Source: Bacteroidales bacterium UBA3844 (GTDB taxonomy: Bacteria > Bacteroidota > Bacteroidia > Bacteroidales > Paludibacteraceae). Taken from it: a DNA stretch of 64,000 nucleotides. A model generated the notes under the pieces. That model saw only the letters and a list, made by a program, of their open reading frames with translations. It ran no database searches and was not told the DNA's origin. Positions 31,801-46,800 of this stretch are shown one piece after another. The stretch is from NCBI GenBank assembly GCA_002392915.1, contig DGHQ01000025.1:1-64000 (forward strand), read 5' to 3'. Every line of letters begins with the position of its first letter. The first letter of the stretch is position 1. The translations under genes were made by a program, and so were the position numbers.

Positions 31801-34800
31801 TCGCTGATATATGATATACATCATTCTCATCGGCAATATACTGAGTTATCTTATCATTAATAATAGTTGCCAAAGTCTTGTGATCCACATCGTCTCCCTT
31901 CCAAATATATGCAGTGACTTGACCAACGACATTGGTCAATGTGACAACAGCATTGTTTCCTGGGCAAACTTTCACATCCTCTGGAGAGAACTCGACATTT
32001 GAAACAAGATATGACGTAGCTGTCTTGTTATCAGGGTTCATGCTCTCACATCCTGTGGCTGAATTTTTCACCTTCACATACCATGTCTTCGACAACTGAG
32101 TGCTCGGACTTACCGCCGCAAACGTCTGTTTGTTGTCTTTAGCCATGTTCTCAGAGTAAGTGCCATCAATCGTCTCACTCCACAAATATTGGATATCCTG
32201 TGCGACGACTGTATTTCCAACCTTAGCAGTAGCAGTGAATGTCACATCTCCACACTCATCAGACGCAGCAAGTTCAACTGTAGGATTCTCATTGACAACA
32301 GCGTCTACCTCATTGCTTTGACTTGTGCCACATCCATTAGAGACCACATATTGCAACTTATGAGTTCCTACAACCTGAGCAACTGTATTGTCAAAGTCAG
32401 TCCACTCGCCTTCACCCTTGACCTTAATCTGCCACTTGCCTGTTCCGACAATATCGCTACCATTGTTTGCGATTGTTGGAGTCGGCAATGCAAACTTATT
32501 TCCATCACAAACTGGAGCCGGAGCTGTTATTGTGACAGTCGGAATATCACTGACGTTAATAGTCTTTGTAGCAGTCATCTCATCGCAAACGCCATTCTTA
32601 ACCGTCACTTTATACACAGTCTGAGCTGTGATTGCAGGAAGTGTGATCGTCTTAGCTGTAGCGTCATATTCATAAGTTGTCAGAGTCACATCGTTTGCCG
32701 TGATCTCTGTGATATCACCTGTGATGCTTGTCACATTCAATACCGGCTGAGTATTCTTACAAATATTTGGAACAGACGCCGCTATTGTAATGTCACTCTT
32801 TTCATAAACATTTCCGGTAATAGAAGTTGCGGACATTGTAGTACCGCAAGAATTCTTAGCAAAGTATCTGATTTCGTATGAACCCGATGCAAGGGATGTA
32901 TTGTTGAATGATTTCCAATTAGCACCGTCTTTATATTCCCATCCCTTATCAGAATCTGAAATTGTCAAGCCATTTCCATCCAATGTAGGTTCAATCAACG
33001 CAAATGAAGATCCTTCACACACAGCGGACGGAGCTTCCAGACTAGAAATTGACGGTTTATCGTTGACCGTCACCACAACTGTCGGATTAATTGATTGACA
33101 TACTCCATTTTCAACTTTTAATGTATATGTAGTGGTTGATGTTGGAGACGCCACTAGCTTGCCTGCGTTTTCTGACAATCCGCCATAAGATGTTATTGTT
33201 CCGACCAGACCTGAATATGGGATTTCCGCAGTATTGCCATTACAGATTGAAACTGGATCTAATGTCAACGCAGGGTTTCTATAAACAGTTGCGGTAACTG
33301 AAGCTGAATTGCTCACACAACTATTCGTTTTATCTTTAATTGAAACGCTCCATGTCGCAGACGCGCTGTTCTTTCCTGCTGGCACTGTCAAAATCTTCGA
33401 CGTTTCTGATCCATACTCACTTCCATTCCAACTGTAATCATACTTGGCATTATCAGAAGGTGACGGTGTGAATGTTGTTGTTTCACAACCATCATTAGCC
33501 GACAATGACACAACCGGCAATGAATGGAACTCCACAGTCGTAGCATCTGTAGTTTTTGTACACTTTTGAGCAGACGTCACCTTCACTCTATACTCACCTG
33601 CCTCACTCACACTGAGTGATGTGCCTGTCGTTCCTGCATAGACGAATTCTGTGGCTGTGCCGACCTTCTTCTCCCAGTCGTATGTATAGCCATCTACTGT
33701 ATTAGTCAAATTTAGTGTCGTATTCAAGCCTTCACATACCTTCGTATATGATATTGTAGGCATAGTGACATCAGAGATTGTGATTGTCTCACTTGCCATA
33801 TTAGATGTACATGTTTGTCCATCAGAATAAGTCTCGGTAATTGTCAAATCATACGTTCCCGTAGCATCTACCTCTATTGTACTCTCTGTTCCGCTCTTTG
33901 CTCCACTCCAAGAGTATGTGTATGCAGTTCCGGTCAAGTTTGCAGACAATGTGTACGAGCATTGACCAAGGACAGAAGAAATGGCTGCGACTGGTGGCAC
34001 ATATGTTTTTCCTGTGGCATTAGCCGACTCACTCTCACATCCGTTCGTATCCTTCACTTTCACATACCATGTTGCAGACTGGATCTTGTCTCCAGACGCA
34101 TTGTATGTCAACGTCTTTGTTGATCCATCAGCTACAAATGTTCCATTCGCCGCGTTGCTCCATACGTATGTCTCATCCGTTTTGGCTCCAGTAGCAGTGA
34201 ATGTCACGTCTCCTCCACATTCATTTTCAGCACTCAACGTCGGTGCTGCCGGTTTTGCTGGAGTGATAATCTTCACTGTTTTCTTCAATGTGTTGTTACA
34301 GAAGTCTGTTGCCGTAACAGTGACCACATCACCGTCTACACTCTGTGTGACAGTTGGTGTCATTCCACAATTCTGAGTAGCAGTATATGTGAATGTAGGA
34401 ATAACAAAATTACAATCACTAGATGACAATGTGAACTCATAGTCGGTCGCTGAACCAGATGCCAAGCCATCCGTCGTCAAAGCCAAAGACAATGCATTTG
34501 TCAACTTGATTTCAAAGCTCTTTTCTATCTTAGTCGAACAACTAGTTGCTGAGTTTGCCACCGTCGCGCTATATGTTTTCACACCACTACAATCACCACC
34601 TGCGATAATTGCCTTTGTCTGATCTGCATCATCTTTTGTCGCACCTGTCCAAACGACGCTATAACCAGTCGATGGTATCACATTTGAAACAGACAACACA
34701 TAGTTATCTGTATTTAGTTTTGGACATTGGTCACCAAGATCCGACAATGTGAATGTAGGATTTGGATTGATCACATGTTTATAATCAAGTGTCTTCGAAG

Positions 34801-37800
34801 TGCCTGAACACTTGTCTTTCACCGTGACAACGTATTCATAAGTGCCGGCATTTGTTTCAGTCGACGCGAATGATGCCGATGTTCCTAGCACATCATCATT
34901 ATTCTTCTTTCGCCACTCGTATGTGATGCAATCAACACATGTCTTAGCAGACGCAGCACCTACCACACTGACATTTGGATTTTGAGAGCCTTCACAGACC
35001 GCTGTATTTGGTTTATCAAGAGAACCCAAAGTAAAGTCGGATGGCTTTGTAATCACCACATCTGATGTTGAATTCGCAGTACAGTTATTTTTATCTGTGA
35101 CAGTCACAGAGTAAGTGCCCTGAGTCTTAGATATAGTAGCTGTTGAAACTCCGTCTCCCATAGCGACAACAACATCATCGGTATTGACCTTGTAGCTGTA
35201 AGAAGCTGTTCCTCCTGAAACTTTCAATGTGATATCAGCAGTCGTTCCTTCACAAACCTCAGCGTTGGCAACAGACCAAGTATCAATCTTTAGCTCTGTA
35301 GGGATAGTGATTGTCAGATCATTTTCTGCCACTTCACAACCATTTCCATCAATAACCTTCACTGTATAAGAGCCAGCGGCAAGATCCGTAAATGTGTGAT
35401 TTGCATCAGACTTCGCTACTGGACTTTCAGCATTCAACACATATTGATAATCAGCAGCACCGTCTTTCACCTTCACCTCAATAGAACCCAATCCAGAATG
35501 ACATAGTGGATTGACCGCATTGACAGATTCGATCACGAACGTGCTATTTGAAATCACATACGCGCTAGTAGTATTCTCACAATGTGCATCAGTCACAGTA
35601 AGTGTATAGCTACCAGGTGCAGTGGCAGTATAACTCTTTTCTGTTCCAACCTCAGTTGATCCATCCTTCTTCCAAGAATATGTCTTGAAATCAGCATTCG
35701 ATTTTAGCTCACCACTCAAAGTGCCATGTTCACACAATGTTGTCACATCGCCGATGATCGAAACCTCAGGCTTCTTGTAGACATATCCAGTTGCATATTT
35801 CACCTCGCTCTCACAATTCTGTGCATTCTTAGCTTTCACATACCAAGTTGTGGAAGCATCAGCATCAACATAATTTAATGTTTTTGTTGTTTCAGTTGAG
35901 AACTCAGACCATGCTCCATTATTTTCTTTCCATGAATAAGAAGTCGCTGTAGCCGACTCTGCTGTGAATGTCACGGTCTCCTCACACTTGAATCCATCCT
36001 GTGTAAGTGTCAGTTCAGGACTCTTCATGATTGTGGCTGTAGCAGACGTTGCGTCACTTATACATCCGTGGCCATCTTTTACCTTAACGTACCAAGTCTC
36101 TGAATAATCCGTTTTGTCATTCCAATCCGACGGTGCAGAGACTGTCTGCGTAGCTCCTGCATTAAATACAGAGAAAGCATCATCCGTAGGAGCCGAATTT
36201 GACTTAACCCATGAATAAATCACAGTTGGCACAGCTCCTGCATTCGGATTTGCCACCAATGTGACTGAACTGCCTTCACAAACAGAAGCAGCTCCTGCAA
36301 TAGTCACTTCTGGTTTGTCATATTCAGTAACAGTCAATTTTCCAGTAACGCTACATTCATTATTATCTTTAACTGTAATTGAATATACACCCTTCTTCAA
36401 TCCGCTGATTGTAGATTTTCCATTAGACACAGCAGATGCTGTTGCTCCGTCAACATATACTGAGTAAGGAGCTGTTCCACCTGAAATATCAGTGACATCT
36501 ATACTTCCACCAGTTGTTTCTGGACAAACAGAAAGTGCAGATGGAATAGTAGCCACAAATGGAGCTGGCTCTGAAACCTTGACGTTAGGGTTCGTCAATG
36601 AACATCCATTTGGATCAACAATCTTACCTGAATAAGTTCCAACAGGCAGATTTGAGAACTCTCCATTATTATTTTGGAAATTCTGAGAACTGTTAGTCAA
36701 ATAGTAAGTGTATCCACTGCCAGTCAAACCTTCTACAGAAAGTGTAACCTCACCATTATTATTTCCATTACACTTAACATCCTTCACATTAGCTGCAAGA
36801 GTCTTTCCACTCAAATTGTTTGAAGGAACATTTAGCACGACTTCCTTAGTTATAGAAGTTCCACAGAGATCTGTGGCTGTAACTATTATTGTCTGCGAAG
36901 AGGTAATAACTGTTCCAGAAGCAACTGATTGTGTAATTGTCTTGGCATTATTAATTCCACAAATTGAGCTGAATGTAGATCCAGAAACAACATCTGGCAC
37001 CTTAAACTCACAATTTGTTCCTACCAGATCAATATTATCGTTTTTCAAAGTCAATGTCAAATCAGACACACTGCTCTTCTTAGTTGTGAACGAACCAGAC
37101 TCAGTTCTCTGACAATGAGCATCTGTCACTGTGACATTGAATGAATATGTACGGCCACACTCGTCAGCCACTTTATTAATGATTGCATTAGAAGAGTTTT
37201 GATCATCAGGCACAACATTGTTAGACCATGCTACTGAATAATTATTATTCGCAGCATAAGTGACATTGACTGATAGTGGATATGTGGCAGAATTAGGGCA
37301 AGCATCAGTAGGCACAACAATATCAAAAGTCGGCTTTTTATAAATAATCGCCGTCTTTGTCACAGACTGCTCACTCAAACATCCCTTTGAATCCTTAATT
37401 TGGACAGTCCAGTCTCCAATTACCGATTGTGTGTTTTCTCCACTCACAAAATCAATAAACTTTGTAGGAGAATCTGTCTCATCATAAGAATTATTCGTGT
37501 TGTTTTTCCAAACATATTTTTCACCACTCTTTGCTCCCGTAGCAGTAAACGTGATTCTCTCTTCACAAGAAGTTTCCTTGCTTACCGTCAACGTCGGATT
37601 AGCAGGACGAGAACTCAACGAAATTGTTTTAGTTGCTGTAGCAGAACACTCCTCCAATGAAACGGTAACTGTATAAGTTCCACTCTTTTGAACTGTCAAT
37701 GTTTCTGTCGTTGAACTATTTGTATCATTCCACTTAAACTTATAGTCTTCTGTTCCTACCCTATTAGTAACAGTGGATAATACAACATCACTTCCGTCAC

Positions 37801-40800
37801 AATTTGAGCCTTCTGGCACTGTGATTTCAACTGTAGGTTTCTTCTTGATAGTGAAAATATATGGATCATTTATATCATACGTCTTTTTCGTACATCCATC
37901 ATATACCGAAACCAAATAATTGTACACTCCGACAGCTGTTTCAGTTGGAGTATATGTAGACTTATTATTGTCAAAAGCGACGTCATTCTTCTTCCATGTA
38001 TAAGTCAAGGCATCCTCTTTATATGATTCCGCAGAAACAGATATCTGATTCTTTATCTGTCCCTCACATATAGTCTGCGACGCAGGATCATTCACAAACT
38101 TAAGAGATGTCTTCAAACTTGTATACTCATTGATCGTCACAGAAGATGATGTACTAAACGTACAATTGTTAGCATCTACGACATCTGCAGTGTATGTGCC
38201 GGCAGTCAGATTGTATACAAAATCAGTCTGCTCAGATTCTCCTACAATTGTCTGACCAGCCACAGTCACTGTATATGGTGCTGTTCCGCCAGAAACGACA
38301 ACCTGAACAGGTGAAGTCTCGTCTTTACATACGTTAGCACTTCCTGAAATTATCGCGTCAAGAGCCTTCACTGGTTCTGCTACAATCAGATCTTTTTCAA
38401 TTTTACATCCGTTGGCATCCTTTGCTGCCATTGTGTAAGTGCCAGCAGATAAATTTTCAAACACATTACTTGTTTGCCAGCCATCCACATCTACAGCAAG
38501 CGACGTCTTAGCATAAGAATAAGGAGTCTCACCACCGATAACAGACAAAGAGATTCTACCATTTGCATTTCCCTTACAATCAACATTTACAATAGATTGA
38601 TCGCCATTCCATTCCAAAGGAGACGGTGCTTTAAGAGTAACTGTAGTATGTACATCTCTGTTACATCCGTCAGTCACTGTAACCAACACTTCCTTGTCTG
38701 AATCAATTCTTGTCGCAGAAGTAGCTTCAACACCGTCGATCTTGAATGACCAATTTGATGCGATCAATCCACAAGATGTCTGGAATCCTACTGCATCTTT
38801 GATGTCGTCAAACGGAACTGCGAACTTACAATTCACACCACCAGTCAATAAAATTGGAGCAATATTTGCAGCATCCTTGATTGTCGACTCTGATATTGAA
38901 GTTGTGAATGAGCCGCTCTTTACAGCACTCTCACATCCACTTTCTACATTCTTGACACTTACAGAGTAACCATACGCATCTCCACAACTGTTCTTCACTG
39001 GAATCACGGCAGATGGTGAGTTGCCATAAGACTGATCTCCATTCTTCCATGTATATATGTTGTCTCCATTCGTATATCCACCATTCAGAGCGACGGATAC
39101 ATTATAATATTCCTTATTAGCACACAAGTCAGCAGGATTAGTGAAATCTCCGAGTACAGGAGATGCGTATATGGTTGCAGTAGAAGTAGCAACGTCGCTC
39201 ACACATCCATCCGCTTTAACCTGTACACTCAAATTCACTTCCAACTTAGGAGCTAAGGAAGAAAGGCTATATGTCTTTTTATTTATATTTCCGTACGCTT
39301 CATTATCCCACTTATACTCATATCCTACACCTGTATTCGCTCCACTTGGCACAGCAGTGAAGACAATATCGTCATCACAACTTTTCGTAGAAGACGCACT
39401 CAACACTACAGCAGGCTGCGGCTTGACAACAACAACTGCAGGAAGAGAAACTGTACCACAAGCAGGATCTGCTTGGTCTATAATAGTCACTGTATATGTA
39501 TATGTGCCAGAGATATACTTGCCATTCTCCTTTGGTAAAGAAGGTGTATAACTTGCGTCTGTTCCTAAAACAGTTGATTCTGTACCCTTTGTCCACTTAT
39601 ATGTAAAGTTTCCTGAGCCACCGCTTGGTAAAGTTTGGAACTTAAATACTGGAGTCACATTTTCATTAGCACAGAACGATGATATAGGCACCAACGATCC
39701 TGCATTTAAAGCGATACTTGGATTAATCAACAAAGCACCAACCTCATTCTTACATCCATTGTTATCTGTGACCTCAATAGTATAAGAGTTAGGAGACAGA
39801 TTAGAAATCTTACCATCTACAACATCAACTGCAGAACCATTGATTGTATATGAATAAGGTGTCGTACCATTGCTTGTCGACACGTTAATCTCTCCTGAAT
39901 TACCACACACATGTGAAGTAACTACCGAAGCAGAAATGGTCGGATTCTGATTAACAACAAATGTAATATTTTTTGTAGTTGTCAAGCCACATCCATTCAC
40001 TGCCTTGTATGTATATGAATAATTGCCAGCCGAAAGATTAGCTATTTCATTGGCAGAAAGCGGATTCTGTCCATAATACCAACCTTCAGAACGAGAATCT
40101 TTATCAGCGACATTATCATTCCATGTCACTGAGACTTCAGGCAATTCATCCATTGATGTGCCCTGGCAAACAGCATTCCAATCCATCAAATTAAATTCTG
40201 GTGCTGAGTAGACAAACACATCCACATCCTTTGTAAAAGATTCACAAACAGATCCATTATTGACTGTTATCGTGTACTTCTTACCTGTCGAAATTTTTTC
40301 AGCCAATGTGATTTTACCATCATTATATGAATAAGACACATTAGCGTCGCCATCCTTCACATTTTCTATATTTCCTACAATAGATGAGACAGGTATTTCA
40401 ACTGTACTTCCAGCAGCGTCTCCGATCATTGGACAAACGACAGCGACATCTCCAATTGAAATCGAAGGTTTGCGATAAACCGTTGCCGACGCCGACGTTG
40501 GCACCTTACTTGCACACTTAGTTGTGGCATTCTCTGCCTTCACATAATATGTTTTTGAAATCTGGTCAACACCAGCAGACAAAGAAAGTGTCTTTGTAGC
40601 CGATCCTAAAACGAATGTACCATTCTCACTTTCGCTCCATGAGAATTTATATCCTTCTGTATTTCCATTTACAGACGCACTAAATGTTGTCGTTTCACAA
40701 CCATCGGCAACAGTAAGATCAACTTCAGGAAGAGCATTGACAGTCAATGCATATCTAAGATTAATTTCTTTTCCACTACACTGATCCGTAACAACTACAA

Positions 40801-43800
40801 CATAATCATAAACTCTCTGAGTCGCTCCATTTGCAATTGTATTGTTGTCTGGAGTAAATTCAATTGACGTAGCACCGTCGATCTTATTTCCTGGAACAGC
40901 CTCGTTTCTATACCATTGATAAAGGATTGGGCGATCACCATTCGATTCTGCGTTCAATACCTTGATTGTATTTGGAGTATCTCCCGAACAAATAGTCTGA
41001 GCTGTCGACTCAAGATTTGGATCTATCTTAAATCCAGGATTAACATCAACCGCAACTCCGGAAGTATCAGAGGTACATCCATCAGCATCCGTAACGGAGA
41101 ACTTATAGCTGCCAGGCTTAACATTTTCAGCCACATTTCCACTTAGCGACATTCCATCAGGCATTTCTGATGGTGACACTAATCTATATGTATATGGAGC
41201 CGTTCCACCAGTTGCTGTTAGTGTAATGTCTGTAGTCGCATACGAACATATTGGAGTCACAGTTGGTATTCCACTAAGGACTAGTGGCTCTGGTTTATCA
41301 ATATAAACAGTTATCTCATCGGACACACACGCGTCAGACGCCACAATAGTCATTTGAACTGGCTTTCCTAAGATATTCTGACCTCCAATGTTTTCTTTTA
41401 TAGAATATGTGACATCTCCAAATTCACATGTTCTGTTTACTTTACAAATATTTTCATAAACTCCCAAGTTCGAATTATCCAAAACAGGGACAACAAACGT
41501 ACAGTTTCCTGTCGACGTCGGTTTGATATGAGTGTTTGCGGCAATCTTAGCTTCATCTGTAAATGCGATTGTCGGTGTCGTGATAGTGAACGACTTAGAG
41601 TCAGTACCCTTACATCCCGTCTGATTATTTGTGATTTCCACACTGTAAGACACTACTCCTCCACATTTGTTTGCAGCAACAACAGAAGTGTCTGTGCCTT
41701 CGACAGTCACATTATTCGAGAACGTATGGCTATATGTGTACGCACCTGTCTGATCTGTCACACTGACAGAAACCGGATATTTTCCATCCGCATTAGAGCA
41801 GACGTTAGAAGGGACAGACAATGTTGGAACTGGATTTTGGTTGATCACCAAAGTCCAAGAGCCTGCACTTCTAACCCAATTTGTTTTACACTTGTCATCC
41901 TTAGCCTCACGATAATATGTATAAATGCCAGGAGCTGATACATTTGGAGTATATGAAATGCCTGTAGCCTCATCTAATTCCGTCTCTTCTCCATTTTGTT
42001 TCAAAATCCAACGATACGAAATATTTGCGGAAGGAATAGACGTTGCTGCAGCGATATTATTAATTGTATTGACTGTTGAGCCATAACAGATTGTCTGTCC
42101 TGCACTTCCAATTGATCCTGGGTTAAATTCAGCAGGCTGTGTGATTTCAACTTCAGCTTCTGCACTCGCACATCCCTTAGAATCGAATGCCTGAACATAA
42201 TACGTGTTTGCTGGCAATGCAGCACCTGAAGCAAACGGAGTTGTTATATTACCGGAAGTTGTTCCATACTTATATGTATATTCACCACCATTTCCTCCGT
42301 TAGCGGCAACGTCAATACTTCCATCAGTGCCATAACAAACCGCATTCGTAGGAGTCGCCGTCAACGTGACAATTGAAGGTTCTGAGACATTTACGTTCTT
42401 GTTATTGTAACATCCGTTGGCATCAACAACCCTCAACACATAGTCGCCAGCAATAAGATCTGACTTTGTTTTTCCATTCAACACAGCGAAGTCATCATCT
42501 GATGCTTTCTTATAATAGTATTGGAAAGACTCCCTTCCTCCTATAACGTTTCCTATTGATATTGATCCGTCGCCATCTCCCTTACATGTCACAGGAGTAG
42601 ACGTTACATTTTCAATTGTTACAGGAGCAGGAACGACCAGATTTACTGTTTGAGAGACGCCATCTGTATGACAGAAATCTTTAGCGGTGATTATCACACT
42701 TGTTGTGGATGAGATAGATGTCTCAGGATCAACACTCTGTGTATATGAAATAGTATTGCCGCAAGAAGACGTTGCTGTATTATAAGATGAGTTGCCAACA
42801 AGATTTGGCACCAAGAAATTACAATTCATGCTTGTCATCTGCACCGTCTTCAAATTATCCGGCAATGTGAATGACAAATCTGGAGCACTGATTGTAAACG
42901 ATTTAGAATCTGTAGTCTGACATCCGTTTCCATTCTTCACCAAAACTTGATATGTGACATTGCCTGAACATCTGTCGGAAGGAGTGACATTCACATCCTT
43001 TTCATTATTCTTATCCAAAGTTCCACCGGTGACACTCCAAACATAAGACACATCAGCATCCGTATTTGTGGCGACAACACCAAGAGGATATGCCCCACTC
43101 TCTTTTGGACATACGGAGTTTCCTGATGTATTATTATCAGCCCAATTCAAGACTGGCTTAGCCTTGAATGTAAGAATCACAGGATCACTTTGTTTTGTAC
43201 AAGCGACGGTGCTAGTAGGAAGTTCTTTTGCAGAAGCCGTCAGCACATACTTATTTCCTGCTGAAGCACTTGTCAATCCAGTCACCGTTGGATTTGATGA
43301 TGTCGTAGGTTCGACAAGACTCCAAGAGTATGTATATTTAGTATTGTCAGGATCTTTCACAGCAAGATCAACAGTCTGGTCGTCACAGACAGAATTGAAT
43401 ACAATTTCTGGTTTAGCCACAACAATCTCGTCGACATTGAATGAGACATCCGCTGAACATTCGTTCATGTCTTTAACTGTCAAATTATAAGTTCCAGCAG
43501 GGACATCAACCTTAACCTTGTTGCTTGTAATCGTTGGAGTCACTCCACCTGGAAGACCTGAGACATTATAACCTCCTGCTCCATGTTCGATAGTGAATTC
43601 AGCCGCATAAGTTCCACCTTCACACACTTTAGCATTAGCAACGTCTGTAAGAGTCATTGCATCAGGAACCTTAACAATATAATATGCATCGACTTTCTTC
43701 TCTATCGTACATCCTGAAGCAGTTTTAAACTTGACTGTCAATGTGATCTGAGATCCGTTAGCGACCTCTTTTCCAGCAGCTGGAGATTGCGTCCATTCAG

Positions 43801-46800
43801 GAGTACCGACAATATTTGTTTCACCACATGAAAGCGTAGCATCCAATGGATCTACCTCTGGAGCCGTCACCTTACAACCAGCAGACATAGAAGCTGTTAC
43901 ATCAGCAATTTTCTTTGCGGAAGCTGAAAGATGATCATCCTTACCCACCACATTATAAGTCACTCCGTTTGCTCCCTTGACAGACAGATTTCCAAGTTTA
44001 ACCGGCAAATTCGCCGTTTTTGTTGTATGACATAATGTACGTCTGTTGACAACAGTCAATGTGTAAGGAATGGTTCCCTCACAAATATCAGAGAATATGT
44101 AAGCATCCTTACTTGCAGAAGATCCCCATGGCTTTCCTGCCTCATTATCCCATGTATAATCGAAATAATCACCTGTCGACGCGTTTGAAACAGTCGCAGT
44201 GACCTTGAATCCACGATTCTCTACAACAGGAGTCATCTGGGATGGATCATACATACTTCTTACATACTCGGCATCTGAGATTAAGCCATCAGTAAACGGA
44301 GCATCCTGATCCGAGCCATCTTTAGTACCAAAGACATACCAACCGACTCTTTGGGTCGACTGTACTCCAGTTGTGTATGCAGGCTGAGCGGAAGACTCTC
44401 TTACCGTAACATATTTGACACAAGAAAGTTCTGACGCATACTTGCCAGGTTTTCTTGCGTTCACCATAATAAACACACTTGGATCATCCGGAGTACCGTC
44501 GTTATAAAGCGACCAATAGACCGCATCCATCTCATCCTGTCCGAATTTTTCAATCAACAGACTATTCAGCTGGTTTGCAATGACCAAATTCTGACCACCA
44601 AGCACACCACCACGATTGTTGGCAATCTGACCATGAACCAAAGAATTGTAAGAAACCAATTCTGAATCAATATTCATCTGTTTTGAAGCCAACAAATAAT
44701 TGATATAAGAGACTATCTCCTTAAACTTCTGAGTCGCAGGAGTCAAATCAAATGGCTTATAATCAGATATGTCATCAGCAGAAACACTTATACCCAACTT
44801 ATTGTCCATACGACGATCGTAGTAAGCGAAGCCATGCGTTCCCTTTACTGATTTATTAACAGTATCCTTTATAATAGTCTCATCTTTTTCCGCAGTCGTA
44901 TTTGCCAATTTGTAGATCTCACTTTGTGAGCAGGCGGTATCCTCTGTTAATGTAAATACAGGATTTGGATTAATACGGAATGTCAAATCACGCTCATACT
45001 TACATCCTGTATTTGTTGTAGCCTTAAAATTCAACGTATATGAGCCTGCCTCAGAAATAACCAATGTGTTTCCTGGTGCGGAAACCGGAGATCCATTCAA
45101 CTTCCAATCCGTAGTGAATTTATCGGAAATTAAAGAGTTGAACTTGACAGTGATGTTTTCTCCCTCACATACCTCCACTGCATTTGCGACAAGAGAAACT
45201 TTTCCGACATTTGTTACAACTACCTTGTGAATCTTCTCTTTGACACAAATGTCATTACCGTCTGTATTATATAATTGAACCTTAAAGTAATATGTTCCCA
45301 CCGACTCCAATACTGGAGAATATGTCTTGGTGGTCTGTCCGCTTATTTCTGTAAACGGTCCATCCTCAGATGTCGCAGACAACCACTTGACTTCCTTATA
45401 GGAATCTATCACATCAACAGGTAATCCAGCAGTGATTTCAACCATCGCCTTCGCTGTAAGGCTAAGAGTCTGGCAAAGTGAAATCTCATCAGGTCCATCT
45501 ATTGACAATGTAGGATCAATCACCTCAGACAATCCAGCAGTTTCATACATGGACTCACAACCTAACTCTGTGACAAACGCCTGAATCTTGAATTTCGAAT
45601 TATCCTTGATCACTGAGCTAAACACAGATAATGACGACGCATTACTATTTGGATCAACAGTACCGTCTTCATATACATATTTCCAAACCACCGAGCAGTC
45701 CGAGCAACTGATTGGAGAATTATCACTACTCTTTAACAATCGGTAATCAACCTTTGAGCATGACGACACTCGTGATGGTCCACTGATATAGTAGTCTGTT
45801 GACTTCGCGATCTGGAACTCTTCACTCTTTACCTCAGCCACACATCCATTTTCGCCAACAAGTTCAGCGACGAAAGCATAAGTGATGTTTTCAAAATCAT
45901 CGTTAGGGAAATGATATGCAAGTGTTAGTTTGCCATCACTGCAAGTCACATTTTCATTTTCTATAGCGACCTTTTCTGTCGATCCATTACCATACTTCTT
46001 TATATAGCTCCAGTTGATTTTATTATTACTCTGCAGTTCACATACATCAACATTCTGATCAGGAGTAAGTGTGACTTTCGTATCCTTACACTCCACTTTA
46101 CCAGTGACAGCTCCGAATGAGCCATATTTCTTTATTGTCATATCCGACCATGGAGAATCCCATGAACAGCCGCCATGCTCAATATGAAGACGTACGGAAT
46201 AGACAGTATTTGCATCAACTTTAACTTTATCCGCAAGTGAGAACGAAGAATCAGCTGGTGTATTCCACTTGTATTGCTGATACTTGCTCGCGTCATTTCT
46301 GTCTGTAGTGTATTGCCAAGACACATTGTCGTAAGCGATCACCAATTGGTCGCTTGAATTCTTCTTTGTGACACCGATTGCCTTAATGGCAGACGATGAT
46401 TCACACTCAACCTGAGAATTTGACATAACAACAACATCATCACCAGGTCTGATTCTTCCCGCATAGTTCGATTCTTCAAAACAGCCACTTGGTTTATGCG
46501 TGATCTTAAACTGATAATCATATCCAAAATCCAAATCAAAGCTCAACACATTTCCAGAGACAGTTGTTGTAGTAGAGACTGCGGCCGATGATGCTCCAGC
46601 AGTCATCTCAGTACGAGTCACAGCCAAAGCGTAAACATCAGAATTCCATCCTGTGATTTGAGCGACACGATTGTTGTTTGGACACGCACCGTCTACCACA
46701 TTAACAACAGGATATGAAGCCGGTTTGTTTGTATTAAGCACAAATGATATAGAGTTTTCTTTGCCACACTCATTAGATGCCGTAATCGTAACAATTTCTG

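Noticed and set aside
28346..34376. Many open frames of 70-230 codons on the plus strand within the giant gene, some seeming to be repeated paralogues
   Set aside because: They are mirror images of the repeated modules on the minus strand. Their similarity to each other simply follows the in-gene duplications.
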